From JACPHD01 sp964431805 (GTDB taxonomy: Bacteria > Patescibacteriota > Patescibacteriia > Patescibacteriales > GWC2-42-12), in the NCBI GenBank assembly GCA_964431805.1, contig CAYSKV010000013.1:1-22611 (forward strand): a stretch of 22,611 nucleotides of DNA. Direction: 5' to 3'. The notes under the pieces were generated by a model that ran no database searches, was not told the DNA's origin, and saw only the letters and a program-made list of their open reading frames with translations. This document shows positions 7,351 to 14,702 of this stretch, one piece after another. How positions within the stretch are numbered: position 1 is the stretch's first letter; every line of letters begins with the position of its first letter. Made by a program: the position numbers and the translations under genes.

Positions 7351-8142
7351 ATGTTTAATCCAAAAAATAGTAAAATTAAAATGTTAAGCGATTATTACCC
7401 TCACAGAATAAAAGAATTAGAAGGTTTATTGTCTGGAAATACTAACGTTTATATCGACTATGCCAATATAAGGCCATGGGCAAATAAATTAGGTTGGCAT
7501 ATTGAACTAAAAAGATTAAAACAATTTTTAGATTCATTTGATAATATAGAATCTATAAAGATTTATAAGGGTACTCTGGTTGGAGATATAACCTCAGAAA
7601 AAGAAATTAACAAATTAAAATATTATAATTATGACGTTAAAACAAAGCCGGTAAAAATAATGAGACAATCAATAGATTATACTAGTATAAATCCGACTTC
7701 ATCTGATTTACTAAATAAATTTATAAGAAGATGCTTGCTTAAAAAATATGATTTGCAAACCGTTGAATATTTAAATAATAAATTTAGAGAGATGAATAAT
7801 AATGGTGTTTATTATATTGAAGATTTAAAATGCAATTTTGATGTAGAGATAGGAAGAGACATGCTATTGGATTACGCAAAAAACAATATAGATGTATTTG
7901 TATTATGGAGTGGGGATAGTGATTTCGCTGATCCAATTGAACAACTTCTTAATGATAATAAAAAAGTGATTTTATTTGCTACTGCGAGAAAAGTTTCAAC
8001 TGAACTAAATAATTTGCGAAAAAAGGGTTTGTTTATTTATGATATTCAAAAAATTAGTAATTTTATTTGTTGGCAAAAGGAAATTGATAGCCATGCTTTA
8101 GCCATTAAAAACGCAAAAGAGACCCCACAAGTGGGCCTCTAA
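7351..8142 (+). CDS. NYN-domain (PIN-like, LabA/DUF88-type) protein, putative RNase
   Basis: 263 residues. VYIDYANI (33-40) carries the first catalytic Asp (D36) and the N of the 'D-x-x-N' NYN signature. FDVEIGRDM (163-171) supplies D164 and D170, and LWSGDSDFADPI (185-196) supplies D189 and D191. VILFATARKVSTELN (206-220) is the typical last strand and helix. Together these define the metal-dependent NYN nuclease fold, whose characterised members cut RNA. An N-terminal extension of about 30 residues and an insertion at about 100-150 are not assigned. It directly follows the restriction-modification gene, in the same direction and with similarly AT-rich composition, which suggests a joint defence segment; that role is inference. 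No Shine-Dalgarno site precedes the ATG. Confidence 0.8.
   Translation: MFNPKNSKIKMLSDYYPHRIKELEGLLSGNTNVYIDYANIRPWANKLGWHIELKRLKQFLDSFDNIESIKIYKGTLVGDITSEKEINKLKYYNYDVKTKPVKIMRQSIDYTSINPTSSDLLNKFIRRCLLKKYDLQTVEYLNNKFREMNNNGVYYIEDLKCNFDVEIGRDMLLDYAKNNIDVFVLWSGDSDFADPIEQLLNDNKKVILFATARKVSTELNNLRKKGLFIYDIQKISNFICWQKEIDSHALAIKNAKETPQVGL
8118..8140 (+). terminator. Hairpin overlapping the 3' end of the NYN gene
   Basis: AGAG (8118-8121) plus CCCAC (8124-8128) pair with GTGGG (8131-8135) plus CTCT (8137-8140) across a small internal loop. The stem encodes the last residues and reaches the stop codon. No T run follows, so it may protect the 3' end rather than terminate. Confidence 0.4.
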
Positions 8143-8213
8143 GCTCTAAAGTTCTTGAGACTATTTCTAGCCTCTATCCACAGTATAGCAAATATATATA
8201 TTTTGGTCAATAT

Positions 8214-8234
8214 TTGACTTTTTTATGTTAAAAT
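8214..8234 (+). promoter_or_regulatory. Possible extended -10 promoter for the Nudix-M15-metallopeptidase unit
   Basis: TGTTAAAAT (8226-8234) is an extended -10 with a TG dinucleotide. TTGACT at 8214-8219 is too close (9 bp) to act as its -35. The 108-bp gap from 8143 to 8250 contains nothing else recognisable. Confidence 0.4.
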
Positions 8235-8250
8235 CACTAAATAAATACTT

Positions 8251-8790
8251 ATGGAAAAACTATTAAACATAGTAGATGAAAATGACAATGTAATAGGAAC
8301 AGAAGAAAGAAAAGTAATTCATGAAAAAGGTTTGTTGCATAGAGAGGTGCGAGTTTGGCTTGTTACGCCTGACAATCAAATAATTTTTCAGCATCGTTCT
8401 AAAACTAAAGATACGCTGCCCGATCTATTAGATATATCGGTCGCCGGGCATGTAGAGATAGGAGATAATTATGAAGAAGCGGCAGTTAGAGAAGTTGAAG
8501 AAGAAACCGGAGTAAAAATTAAAGAGTCAGACTTAAGGCTAATCGGTAAGATCAGGAGAGACTCAGAAGATAAAAGAACAGAAACAAATAATAACATTTT
8601 TGAAAAAATGTTTATATTTACTTATAAAGGCGATATTAGCGATTTAAAAATAGAAAAAGATGAAGGCGCTGGTTTCGAAATTTTTACGATTGAACAATTA
8701 CTTAATTTAAGCGAGGCGGAAAAAGCTAGATTTATATCTTATATTTATAATTTTGCCACTACTAAATTAGCCGATTTTTTAAATAAGTAA
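8251..8790 (+). CDS. Nudix hydrolase (isopentenyl-diphosphate isomerase-like subgroup)
   Basis: 179 residues. The N-terminal block DENDNVIGTEERKVIHEKGLLHREVRVWLV is characteristic of Nudix proteins resembling IPP isomerase and related pyrophosphatases. The Nudix box runs from G66 to V88 with REVEEETGV (80-88). The box position that is normally the first E is D72 here (GHVEIGD), a conservative change. Catalysis would be hydrolysis of a nucleoside-diphosphate-linked substrate or, less likely, isomerisation; the substrate cannot be told. It begins a group of three closely spaced genes (gaps of 3 and 15 bp) whose next member acts on peptidoglycan. No Shine-Dalgarno site is seen. Confidence 0.85.
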   Translation: MEKLLNIVDENDNVIGTEERKVIHEKGLLHREVRVWLVTPDNQIIFQHRSKTKDTLPDLLDISVAGHVEIGDNYEEAAVREVEEETGVKIKESDLRLIGKIRRDSEDKRTETNNNIFEKMFIFTYKGDISDLKIEKDEGAGFEIFTIEQLLNLSEAEKARFISYIYNFATTKLADFLNK

Positions 8791-8793
8791 TTT

Positions 8794-9213
8794 ATGCCCA
8801 ACCTTCATCTTCTAAAACCAAAAGTAAAGGCGTTAGCTTTAGAACTACAAAAAAGAGCTAAGGCGATCGGGATTGATATTGTTTTTACTTGTACATTACG
8901 CTCCGTAGCCGAGCAAAATAAATTATACGCAAAAGGCAGAACTTTACCCGGTAAAATCGTAACTAATGCTCGGGGCGGCGAATCTTTACATAATTACGGC
9001 GTGGCGTTTGATATTTGCCCGGTCGTTAACGGCAAGGCGATCTGGAACGACGTTTCGCTTTTTAAAAAGTTAGGAAAAATTGGAATTGATCTTGGGTTAG
9101 AATGGGGAGGCTCATGGAAAAAATTTATTGATAAGCCGCATTTTCAATATACGGCCGGCTATAGCTTAAACGCTTTTAAAAATGGTAAAATAGACTTGAA
9201 AAAGTTTATTTAA
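8794..9213 (+). CDS. M15-family peptidoglycan peptidase (VanY/endolysin-like)
   Basis: 139 residues, about the size of a single catalytic domain. The zinc ligands of the M15 family are all visible: H66 and D73 in SLHNYGVAFDI (64-74), and H116 in KPHFQY (114-119). RSVAEQNKLYAKGRT (36-50) is the usual substrate-loop region, seen also in phage L-Ala-D-Glu endolysins. Such enzymes cut peptide cross-links or stems of the cell wall. No signal peptide or membrane segment is present, which is odd for a housekeeping wall enzyme and more like a phage-type lysin or a protein exported another way. The ATG lies 3 bp after the Nudix stop, so translation is probably coupled. Confidence 0.85.
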   Translation: MPNLHLLKPKVKALALELQKRAKAIGIDIVFTCTLRSVAEQNKLYAKGRTLPGKIVTNARGGESLHNYGVAFDICPVVNGKAIWNDVSLFKKLGKIGIDLGLEWGGSWKKFIDKPHFQYTAGYSLNAFKNGKIDLKKFI

Positions 9214-9228
9214 AATAATTTTAAACAT

Positions 9229-11514
9229 ATGACTACTACAAAAAAAGTTCTAGTCGCGGGGATTAGCATTTTAATCGTGGCCGTTATCGCGGGCGCGTTT
9301 TTTTATTTTTCTAAAAACAAAAGCGAAAAAGTTAGCTTAGGCGAGCCAACGGTCGCTAAAGACGTTGAAGAATTTAGAAAAATTTTAGAAAACGAAGACG
9401 ACGATAGTTTAGCTTTAATAGATAAAGCGCTAAATGATAAAAAAATAGATTATGAAACGGCTTTAATTTATAAAGTTTACGCGATTTTCGGCGATAAGCA
9501 ATTACCGGCCGAATATAAAAGTAAAGCGCCGATTTTTGGCTCTAACGTAGCGCTTTATGAAATTCAAGTAAAATTTAGCACTTTATCAAAACCAACTCAG
9601 GAAAAATTAAAACCATTTTTTACCCGTCCGGAAGATCCGACGAGCTATATTAATCAACGTTATAATAAAAGTCAAGATGAGCAAAGCGGGTTATTTATAA
9701 AAACTGCGAAAGCTACCCGCCCAGACGCTACGCTTTATACCGACTTTTTAGTTTCGGCTGATAATAAAGTTAAAATTTGGTATCCGAACGATACGGTTGA
9801 AGCTTTTGCTTCTATCTGGGAAGATGGCGGCGGCGCGGTTATTACTTCAACTGCGGTTTCTAAAGCTATGGCCGAAAGCATCAAGAAGCATTTAGATGAA
9901 GACAAGATAATGCAAAGATATATTGATTTATTGGGTAAACAGATTAAAACCGACGGCTCACGCGGAGGGGACGATAAATTAGATATTTATGTAGCGCCGG
10001 CCGGGACTGATTTAGGCGTTTCTTATGGCGAAAGCGCTACGCCCTGCTCGTCATATATAATTATAAACATTTCTATCGGCGATAAGCGCGATACGATTTT
10101 AAAAACCGTTTTGGCCCATGAAGTTTTTCATTCTTACCAATATGCCTATAAATATGACGCAGTAAAAGATAATTGGTGGGGCGAAGCCACGGCGGTTTGG
10201 GCTGAAGATTTTATTTATCCAGGCGATAATACTGAGCAAACACGCTTACCGCGCTTTTTTAAATATCCGACAACCGGACTTAATAAAGAAACTCCGCCTT
10301 CAACTCATCATTACAGCGCCTATATTTTTCCATTTTTCATAACTAAAAAATATGGCGATGAATTTATGAAAAAATCCTGGAATGGTTGCGACGGTAAAGA
10401 TTGCTTAAAAAGCATGGACGAAATTATAGAAGGCGGTTTTAAACAGCAATGGAAAGAATTTACGCTTTGGAATTATAATAAAGAGCCGGCTAAATTTTAT
10501 ACGGATAAAAACGGTTTTTCAACCGTCTCGGGCGATGCAGCCAAAGGCAAAGAAACCTTTTTTATCAATGGCAATGAGATTGACGTTAATATCGCCGAGG
10601 TTCAACCTTTAGCCGCGCGCATTACCGACGTCACGGATATGCAAGAAGACAAAAGCATTAAACGAGTTGTTTTTAAAGATTTAAAACAATTTACTAATCA
10701 ACTAGATAAAAAAACCAGCATTAAAGCGCTTATTTATTACAAGAACGGTAAAAAAGAAGTAGAAGACTGGAGCGAAAAAAGCGAACGTTCATTTTGCATT
10801 GAAAATAAAGATGAAGATTTTGAAAAGGTGGTTTTAATTACCAGTAATGCCGACATGAAAAAACCGACTGCTAAAGCCAAATTTAAAGTTGAAGGCAAAA
10901 CCAGCTGTTATCATATTGACCAAAATGATAAAGCCAGCGCGGTTTTATATTTTCCTTACGCTAATGGCGGCGGTAGACAGACCGCCAAGATAAATACGTC
11001 AGTAGAAGTAAATTCTTTAGGCGATACGGTAGCTAACGCCGCGCCGGAGCAGAAATACGGCTATTTAACCAAATGGAAATTATTTTATGAATTTGAGCAG
11101 ATACGCGACTCTTTTACCGTGGCTTGCGATACTAGCAATGTAATTTTTGATAAAGGTTGGACTTCGCGTAGCGCCGGTTATTTAGAATTTGATTTAAAAT
11201 TAAAAGATCCTAACGCTAGCGAAGGTACTTTTAGTATTGATATGACTTATGGTTTACCGCATCCGCACGGAAATTATGAAGATATTCCTGTCGTTAGAGC
11301 TAATTGCATTTCCGCTTATGTTGACGCTATGAGAATGAATTTATCCGCGGTTAAAGGCACGATGAAAAATGTTTATCAGGGCCGTATTTATGATATTACG
11401 GAAAAGGGCGCTAAAATAGAAATTCCTAATAGTTGTCTTTATAGCGGTTGTAATATGGCTACCGGCGAACCGTTTCAAACTATGGATAAAATTATATTAG
11501 AGATAAAGAAATAG
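9229..11514 (+). CDS. Membrane-anchored putative zinc metallopeptidase (HExxH, gluzincin-like)
   Basis: 761 residues. Residues 7-27 form one hydrophobic N-terminal segment after a basic start, so the bulk is probably outside the membrane. HEVFH (297-301) is an HExxH zinc motif, and GEATAVWAEDF begins at G318, placing E319 as a plausible third ligand 18 residues after the motif, the gluzincin arrangement. The preceding GGDDKLDIYVAP (about 246-257) and following PSTHHYSAYIFPFFITKKYG resemble extracellular metallopeptidases of this type. The C-terminal 300 residues look like beta-rich accessory domains with several cysteines (for example NSCLYSGCNMATG near the end). The family name is not recognised and the substrate is unknown. 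It follows the M15 peptidase by 15 bp and ends at a terminator. Confidence 0.7.
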   Translation: MTTTKKVLVAGISILIVAVIAGAFFYFSKNKSEKVSLGEPTVAKDVEEFRKILENEDDDSLALIDKALNDKKIDYETALIYKVYAIFGDKQLPAEYKSKAPIFGSNVALYEIQVKFSTLSKPTQEKLKPFFTRPEDPTSYINQRYNKSQDEQSGLFIKTAKATRPDATLYTDFLVSADNKVKIWYPNDTVEAFASIWEDGGGAVITSTAVSKAMAESIKKHLDEDKIMQRYIDLLGKQIKTDGSRGGDDKLDIYVAPAGTDLGVSYGESATPCSSYIIINISIGDKRDTILKTVLAHEVFHSYQYAYKYDAVKDNWWGEATAVWAEDFIYPGDNTEQTRLPRFFKYPTTGLNKETPPSTHHYSAYIFPFFITKKYGDEFMKKSWNGCDGKDCLKSMDEIIEGGFKQQWKEFTLWNYNKEPAKFYTDKNGFSTVSGDAAKGKETFFINGNEIDVNIAEVQPLAARITDVTDMQEDKSIKRVVFKDLKQFTNQLDKKTSIKALIYYKNGKKEVEDWSEKSERSFCIENKDEDFEKVVLITSNADMKKPTAKAKFKVEGKTSCYHIDQNDKASAVLYFPYANGGGRQTAKINTSVEVNSLGDTVANAAPEQKYGYLTKWKLFYEFEQIRDSFTVACDTSNVIFDKGWTSRSAGYLEFDLKLKDPNASEGTFSIDMTYGLPHPHGNYEDIPVVRANCISAYVDAMRMNLSAVKGTMKNVYQGRIYDITEKGAKIEIPNSCLYSGCNMATGEPFQTMDKIILEIKK

Positions 11515-11535
11515 TATTTGTTGAAATACTTTTTA
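11513..11535 (+). terminator. Intrinsic terminator after the metallopeptidase gene
   Basis: AGTATTT (11513-11519) pairs perfectly with AAATACT (11524-11530) around GTTG, followed by five T residues (11531-11535). The stem begins within the TAG stop codon. It separates the 8251-11514 unit from the next cluster. Confidence 0.7.
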
Positions 11536-11552
11536 CATGATAAATTTTAACT

Positions 11553-11816
11553 ATGGACGAATTACAACAAATTAAAGACGAAATCAAAGAAATTAAAGAG
11601 CGCAATGCGCGCGTTGAAGCGGATAAGGCTTGGGAAACTAGCCTGTTTCGTAAAATTTTAGTCGCTGTCTTAACTTATTTAGTAGTGGTTTTATTTTTTA
11701 TTATCGCTGAATTGCCTAAGCCGTTTATTAACGCTTTAGTCCCGACTTTAGGTTTTTTACTTTCTACGCTATCAATTTCTTTTTTTAAAAAGCTTTGGTT
11801 AAAAAATAGATTATAA
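11553..11816 (+). CDS. Small membrane protein with an N-terminal coiled coil, unknown function
   Basis: 87 residues. Residues 2-25 are a charged heptad-like helix (DELQQIKDEIKEIKERNARVE). Two hydrophobic segments follow at about 34-51 and 58-75, and the C-terminus is basic (KKLWLKNRL), suggesting both ends are cytoplasmic. I do not recognise a family. It is first in a run of five genes with gaps of 4, 10 and 5 bp and then an overlap, so it is probably co-transcribed with them. Confidence 0.7.
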   Translation: MDELQQIKDEIKEIKERNARVEADKAWETSLFRKILVAVLTYLVVVLFFIIAELPKPFINALVPTLGFLLSTLSISFFKKLWLKNRL

Positions 11817-11820
11817 AAAT

Positions 11821-12246
11821 ATGGTAGAACAACTAGACAATTTAATTAAACTTCCCGAAGATATTGAGTTAGAAAAATTGAAAAGGTTAAAATTAAGTAA
11901 AGACGATGGCGATTGGATCGGCAGGGTTAATAAAGGGGAAATAGTTGATATCGCTAATTTAAAGACAAATAAAGAGAATAGGGAATTTAATGAAAAGTTT
12001 CTTGAATTAGTAAAATTAGTAAATAAATTAATGGTTAAATTTATTACTGAAAAAAGTAAATCGGATCAAGATATAAATAGAAAAAAATATTTAAGAGAAG
12101 TTGATAAAGTTCAAGTGATGAACGATGAAGAAAGAATTAGTCAAGTAAAAAATTATGACGAAAAAAAGGTTGTAGCCGAACTGCTTTTTTATTCAGCCTT
12201 AGTAAATCAAATTATAGATAATGGGATATTCCCGCCAATGAAATAA
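11821..12246 (+). CDS. Hypothetical soluble, highly charged protein
   Basis: 141 residues, lysine- and glutamate-rich, with no membrane segment, cysteine or recognisable motif. Helices are likely at about 50-72 (REFNEKFLELVKLVNKLMVKF) and 118-133. The end PPMK after NQIIDNGIF is the most distinctive part. The ATG is 4 bp after the previous stop. Composition is similar to its neighbours. No function can be proposed. Confidence 0.65.
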   Translation: MVEQLDNLIKLPEDIELEKLKRLKLSKDDGDWIGRVNKGEIVDIANLKTNKENREFNEKFLELVKLVNKLMVKFITEKSKSDQDINRKKYLREVDKVQVMNDEERISQVKNYDEKKVVAELLFYSALVNQIIDNGIFPPMK

Positions 12247-12256
12247 TTAATAATTT

Positions 12257-12451
12257 ATGCCAGGAACTAATCGCGATAATATAAGACCGGGTTTGCGCGT
12301 AACTATCGTGCAAAAGCAAGATCAGCGCACCGGCGAACTTACCGAGGGTATAGTCGCCGACATTTTAACTAACTCGCCGAACCATCCGCGCGGCATAAAA
12401 GTCCGGTTAGAGAGCGGGGAAGTCGGACGGGTGCAGGCGATTTATGAATAA
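12257..12451 (+). CDS. ywbE: YwbE-like protein (DUF2196)
   Basis: 64 residues, the full length of this small family. The family pattern is plain: NIRPGLRVTIVQKQDQRTG (8-26), LTEGIVADILTNSPNHPRGIKV (28-49), and a final L-E-x-G-x-V-G-R-V block (51-60). It is a compact beta-barrel-like protein of unknown biochemical function; the SPNHPRGIKV segment suggests nucleic-acid contact, but that is inference. It is 10 bp after the preceding gene and 5 bp before the GIY-YIG gene. Confidence 0.88.
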   Translation: MPGTNRDNIRPGLRVTIVQKQDQRTGELTEGIVADILTNSPNHPRGIKVRLESGEVGRVQAIYE

Positions 12452-12456
12452 TTTCT

Positions 12457-12711
12457 ATGTGGCAAGTTTATATCTTAAAATGCGCGGACGGAACTTTTTA
12501 TACCGGCATAACTACGGACGTAGAAAGGCGAGTTAAGGAGCATAATAGTTCTGTTCTAGGCGCAAAATATACTCGCGGGCGACGACCCGTAAAATTAGTT
12601 TTAGCCCGTAAGAAAAAGAATAAGTCTTTAGCCGCCCGAGAGGAATTTCGGATAAAAAGTATGACAAAATCGGAAAAAAATTCTTACATACGTGCATATT
12701 TATATGTTTAA
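12457..12711 (+). CDS. GIY-YIG domain protein (UPF0213/YhbQ-like)
   Basis: 84 residues, a stand-alone GIY-YIG domain. VYILKCADGTFYTGIT (4-19) contains the two signature strands, with YTG replacing the second YIG; the catalytic Arg is probably within DVERRVKEHN (21-30). GAKYTRGRRPVKLV (35-48) and the ARxxEFRIKSMTKSEK block (60-76) are typical of the UPF0213 group. E62 or E63 is the likely metal ligand. Members nick or bind DNA, and cellular roles are poorly known. The 3' end overlaps the next gene's ATG by a few bases. Confidence 0.88.
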   Translation: MWQVYILKCADGTFYTGITTDVERRVKEHNSSVLGAKYTRGRRPVKLVLARKKKNKSLAAREEFRIKSMTKSEKNSYIRAYLYV

Positions 12712-14446
12712 AAAAATAAAAATTATCATTCCAGTAATTTTTTTATTAAGCCTATTTATTTTTCCGGCGTCTGTTTTTGCTAGAGAAAATGTGACTGATT
12801 GGTATATTAAAGATTTTACCTCCGAAATTGTCGTTAATAAAGATTCAAGTCTAAATATTACCGAAACTATAGTCGCTGATTGCGGTAATGGCTTAAATAA
12901 ACATGGTATTTTTAGAATTCTTCCCGTAAGCATAAAAATAACAGACGGCACAACCATAAAGACTCCGATTACGCTTTTAAGTATTACTAATGAAAACGGT
13001 CAGCCTTATAATTATACAACAACAAAAAACTCATCCGATAATACTATTACCTGGAAAATAGGCGACGCTAATAAAACCGTTACCGGCGCTAATGTTTATA
13101 AAATTAATTATTTAGTAAAAAACGCTATCCGTTTTAATAATTCTAATTTTGATGAATTATATTGGAATCTTAACGGAAATTTTTGGGATTTAGAAACGGA
13201 CAAATTTAAGGCTAGCATAATTTTCCCGGCCGAAATTAATTTAAATAATAGCGCGGTTGATTATTACACCGGAGGATTAGGATCGCAAGAAAAAAGTTTA
13301 GCGAATTTTTATTGGAGCAGCTCGAATATTTTAGAATTTACTTCTACTAGAACATTATTAGTTAGAGAGGGAATTACTGCTTCTATAACTTTTCCTAAAA
13401 ATATTTTAACGCCGTATCAATTTAGTTTTTGGGAACTTTATGGCCAATATTTTTTTCTAATTATTCCGTTGATTGTTTTTTTAGTTTGCCTAGGTTTATG
13501 GTGGAAATATGGTAAAGATCCGAAAGTAAATAAAACTGTAATCGCGGAGTATGATGTACCCGGAAAGTTAAGCCCGATTGAACTCGGCATGCTTATGACT
13601 AACGGGAAATTTAGAAATAATTTAATTACGGCGGAAATAATTTATTTTGCGACTAAAGGCTTAATTTCAGTCAAAGAAATTAATAATAAAATACTTTTTA
13701 TTAGCTCTAAAGATTATGAGTTAACTAAGCATCCCAATCAAGATTTAGAAAATAATCTTAACGAGCCGCAAAAAATAATTTTGCAAGAGATTTTTAAGAG
13801 CGGCGATGTTGTAAATTTATCTTCGCTAAAAAAATCTTTTTATAAGGCTATTAAAGACGTAAAGAAAAAAACAGAAAAATTATTAGTCGAAAAAAAATTA
13901 ATCGTAAAACTAGGGCTTAGCTTTAGTAATGTGTTTAGATTTTTAGGATTTTTTATTCTTTTAATTTCATTTCATGGTTTTGAAGAAGAAAATTCCTTTT
14001 TAATTATTGATACGATAAGTTTAATTGTTTCTGGAGCCGTTATTTTATTTTTTAGCTTCATTATGCCTAAAAGAACCGTTACCGGCGCTAATTTGAACTG
14101 GGAGATTAAAGGTTTTAAATTATTTATGCAGACAGTAGATAAAGATCGAGCGGCTTTTTATGAAAAAGAGAATATTTTTGAAAAATTTTTGCCTTATGCG
14201 ATTGTTTTTGGCATAACTAGCCAATGGATTAAGAGAATGCAGGAAATTTATGGCCAAGATTTTTATGCCACGCATGCGCCATTATGGTATGCGGGCAGCG
14301 TTTCTGCTTTTGATGCCAATAGTTTTGTTAGCGCTATGGATAGTTTATCTTCGGAAATTTCTTCTAATACTTCGGCTCCCTCTGGTTCCGGCGGCGGAGG
14401 CGGTTCTGGCGGAGGAGGCGGCGGTGGAGGCGGCGGAGGATGGTAA
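12704..14446 (+). CDS. DUF2207 family membrane protein with glycine-rich C-terminus
   Basis: 580 residues from the ATG at 12704. A GTG at 12692 would add four residues but would put MHIY before a good signal peptide, so the ATG is preferred. Residues 1-26 are a signal peptide (hydrophobic core, SVFA). Residues about 30-235 form the extracellular DUF2207 beta domain (ITETIVADCGNGLNKHGIFR). Membrane segments lie at about 248-267, 409-424 and 432-454, separated by a cytoplasmic winged-helix-like region. The tail is almost all glycine (about 561-579) ending in W, the hallmark C-terminus of this family. Function is unknown. The start overlaps the GIY-YIG stop. Confidence 0.88.
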   Translation: MFKKIKIIIPVIFLLSLFIFPASVFARENVTDWYIKDFTSEIVVNKDSSLNITETIVADCGNGLNKHGIFRILPVSIKITDGTTIKTPITLLSITNENGQPYNYTTTKNSSDNTITWKIGDANKTVTGANVYKINYLVKNAIRFNNSNFDELYWNLNGNFWDLETDKFKASIIFPAEINLNNSAVDYYTGGLGSQEKSLANFYWSSSNILEFTSTRTLLVREGITASITFPKNILTPYQFSFWELYGQYFFLIIPLIVFLVCLGLWWKYGKDPKVNKTVIAEYDVPGKLSPIELGMLMTNGKFRNNLITAEIIYFATKGLISVKEINNKILFISSKDYELTKHPNQDLENNLNEPQKIILQEIFKSGDVVNLSSLKKSFYKAIKDVKKKTEKLLVEKKLIVKLGLSFSNVFRFLGFFILLISFHGFEEENSFLIIDTISLIVSGAVILFFSFIMPKRTVTGANLNWEIKGFKLFMQTVDKDRAAFYEKENIFEKFLPYAIVFGITSQWIKRMQEIYGQDFYATHAPLWYAGSVSAFDANSFVSAMDSLSSEISSNTSAPSGSGGGGGSGGGGGGGGGGGW

Positions 14447-14512
14447 AATTTCTTACATATGCACATATCCACAGGGGCAAAAATAAAACTTGATTTTAAA
14501 ATGTAAAATGTT

Positions 14513-14544
14513 CTAATTTTTTTAAAAAAATATTCTAAAATTAG
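14513..14544 (+). terminator. Weak AT-rich hairpin after the DUF2207 gene
   Basis: CTAATTTT (14513-14520) pairs with AAAATTAG (14537-14544). The stem is nearly all A-T and no T run follows. The 256-bp gap 14447-14702 otherwise holds the nrd promoter region described separately. Confidence 0.3.
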
Positions 14545-14559
14545 CCAAAGTCTTAAAAC

Positions 14560-14587
14560 TTGACCATACTATATCTAGTGGTATAAT
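14560..14587 (+). promoter_or_regulatory. Sigma-70-type promoter of the nrdR-nrdD-nrdG operon
   Basis: TTGACC (14560-14565), a 16-bp spacer and a perfect TATAAT (14582-14587). Expected start is near 14594, giving a leader of about 110 nt to the nrdR ATG. The whole spacer is occupied by an NrdR-box-like palindrome. Confidence 0.75.
14566..14581 (+). promoter_or_regulatory. NrdR-box-like operator in the promoter spacer
   Basis: ATACTATATCTAGTGG matches 13 of 16 positions of the NrdR-box consensus as I recall it (ACACWATATATWGTGT). It lies exactly between the -35 and -10 hexamers, where a bound repressor would block RNA polymerase. NrdR represses ribonucleotide reductase genes when dATP is high, and nrdR is the first gene downstream, so autoregulation is likely. 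Confidence 0.65.
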
Positions 14588-14598
14588 TAAATCAGAAG

Positions 14599-14614
14599 AT
14601 ACAAGATATGGATA
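14599..14614 (+). promoter_or_regulatory. Possible second, weaker NrdR box
   Basis: ATACAAGATATGGATA matches 10 of 16 consensus positions and starts 33 bp after the first box, about three helical turns. NrdR boxes usually occur as pairs two to three turns apart. The right half-site is poor. Confidence 0.35.
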
Positions 14615-14633
14615 TTTGACCTAATTCCCGGAT

Positions 14634-14680
14634 AAAGCACTTTAAACTGAATTTAAGTAAAATAAGGTGCTTTTTTATTT
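14634..14680 (+). terminator. Terminator-like hairpin in the nrdR leader
   Basis: AAAGCAC (14634-14640) pairs with GTGCTTT (14667-14673), and the T-rich stretch continues to 14680. A competing inner hairpin, roughly ACTTTAAA (14639-14646) with TTTAAGT (14652-14658), shares bases with the outer stem. Transcripts from the promoter at 14560-14587 would meet it about 75 nt after their start and 22 nt before the nrdR ATG. It could be an attenuator, or could end a short independent RNA. Confidence 0.5.
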
Positions 14681-14702
14681 GGCTTAGCTAATATTAAATA
14701 AT

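Noticed and set aside
8118..8210. Candidate attachment or recombination site at the end of the restriction-NYN segment
   Set aside because: The hairpin there has no matching copy at the left border near 4200, and no integrase or tRNA end is present.
12681..14470. TTCTTACATA occurs just before and just after the DUF2207 gene (12681 and 14451), resembling a direct repeat flanking an insertion
   Set aside because: Only 10 bp are identical, the left copy is inside the GIY-YIG coding sequence, and the gene looks like a normal member of its cluster.
14263..14486. Opposite-strand proline-rich ORF and alternative-frame alanine-rich ORF at the end of the DUF2207 gene
   Set aside because: Both are by-products of the GGC/GGA repeat that encodes the glycine-rich tail of the real gene.
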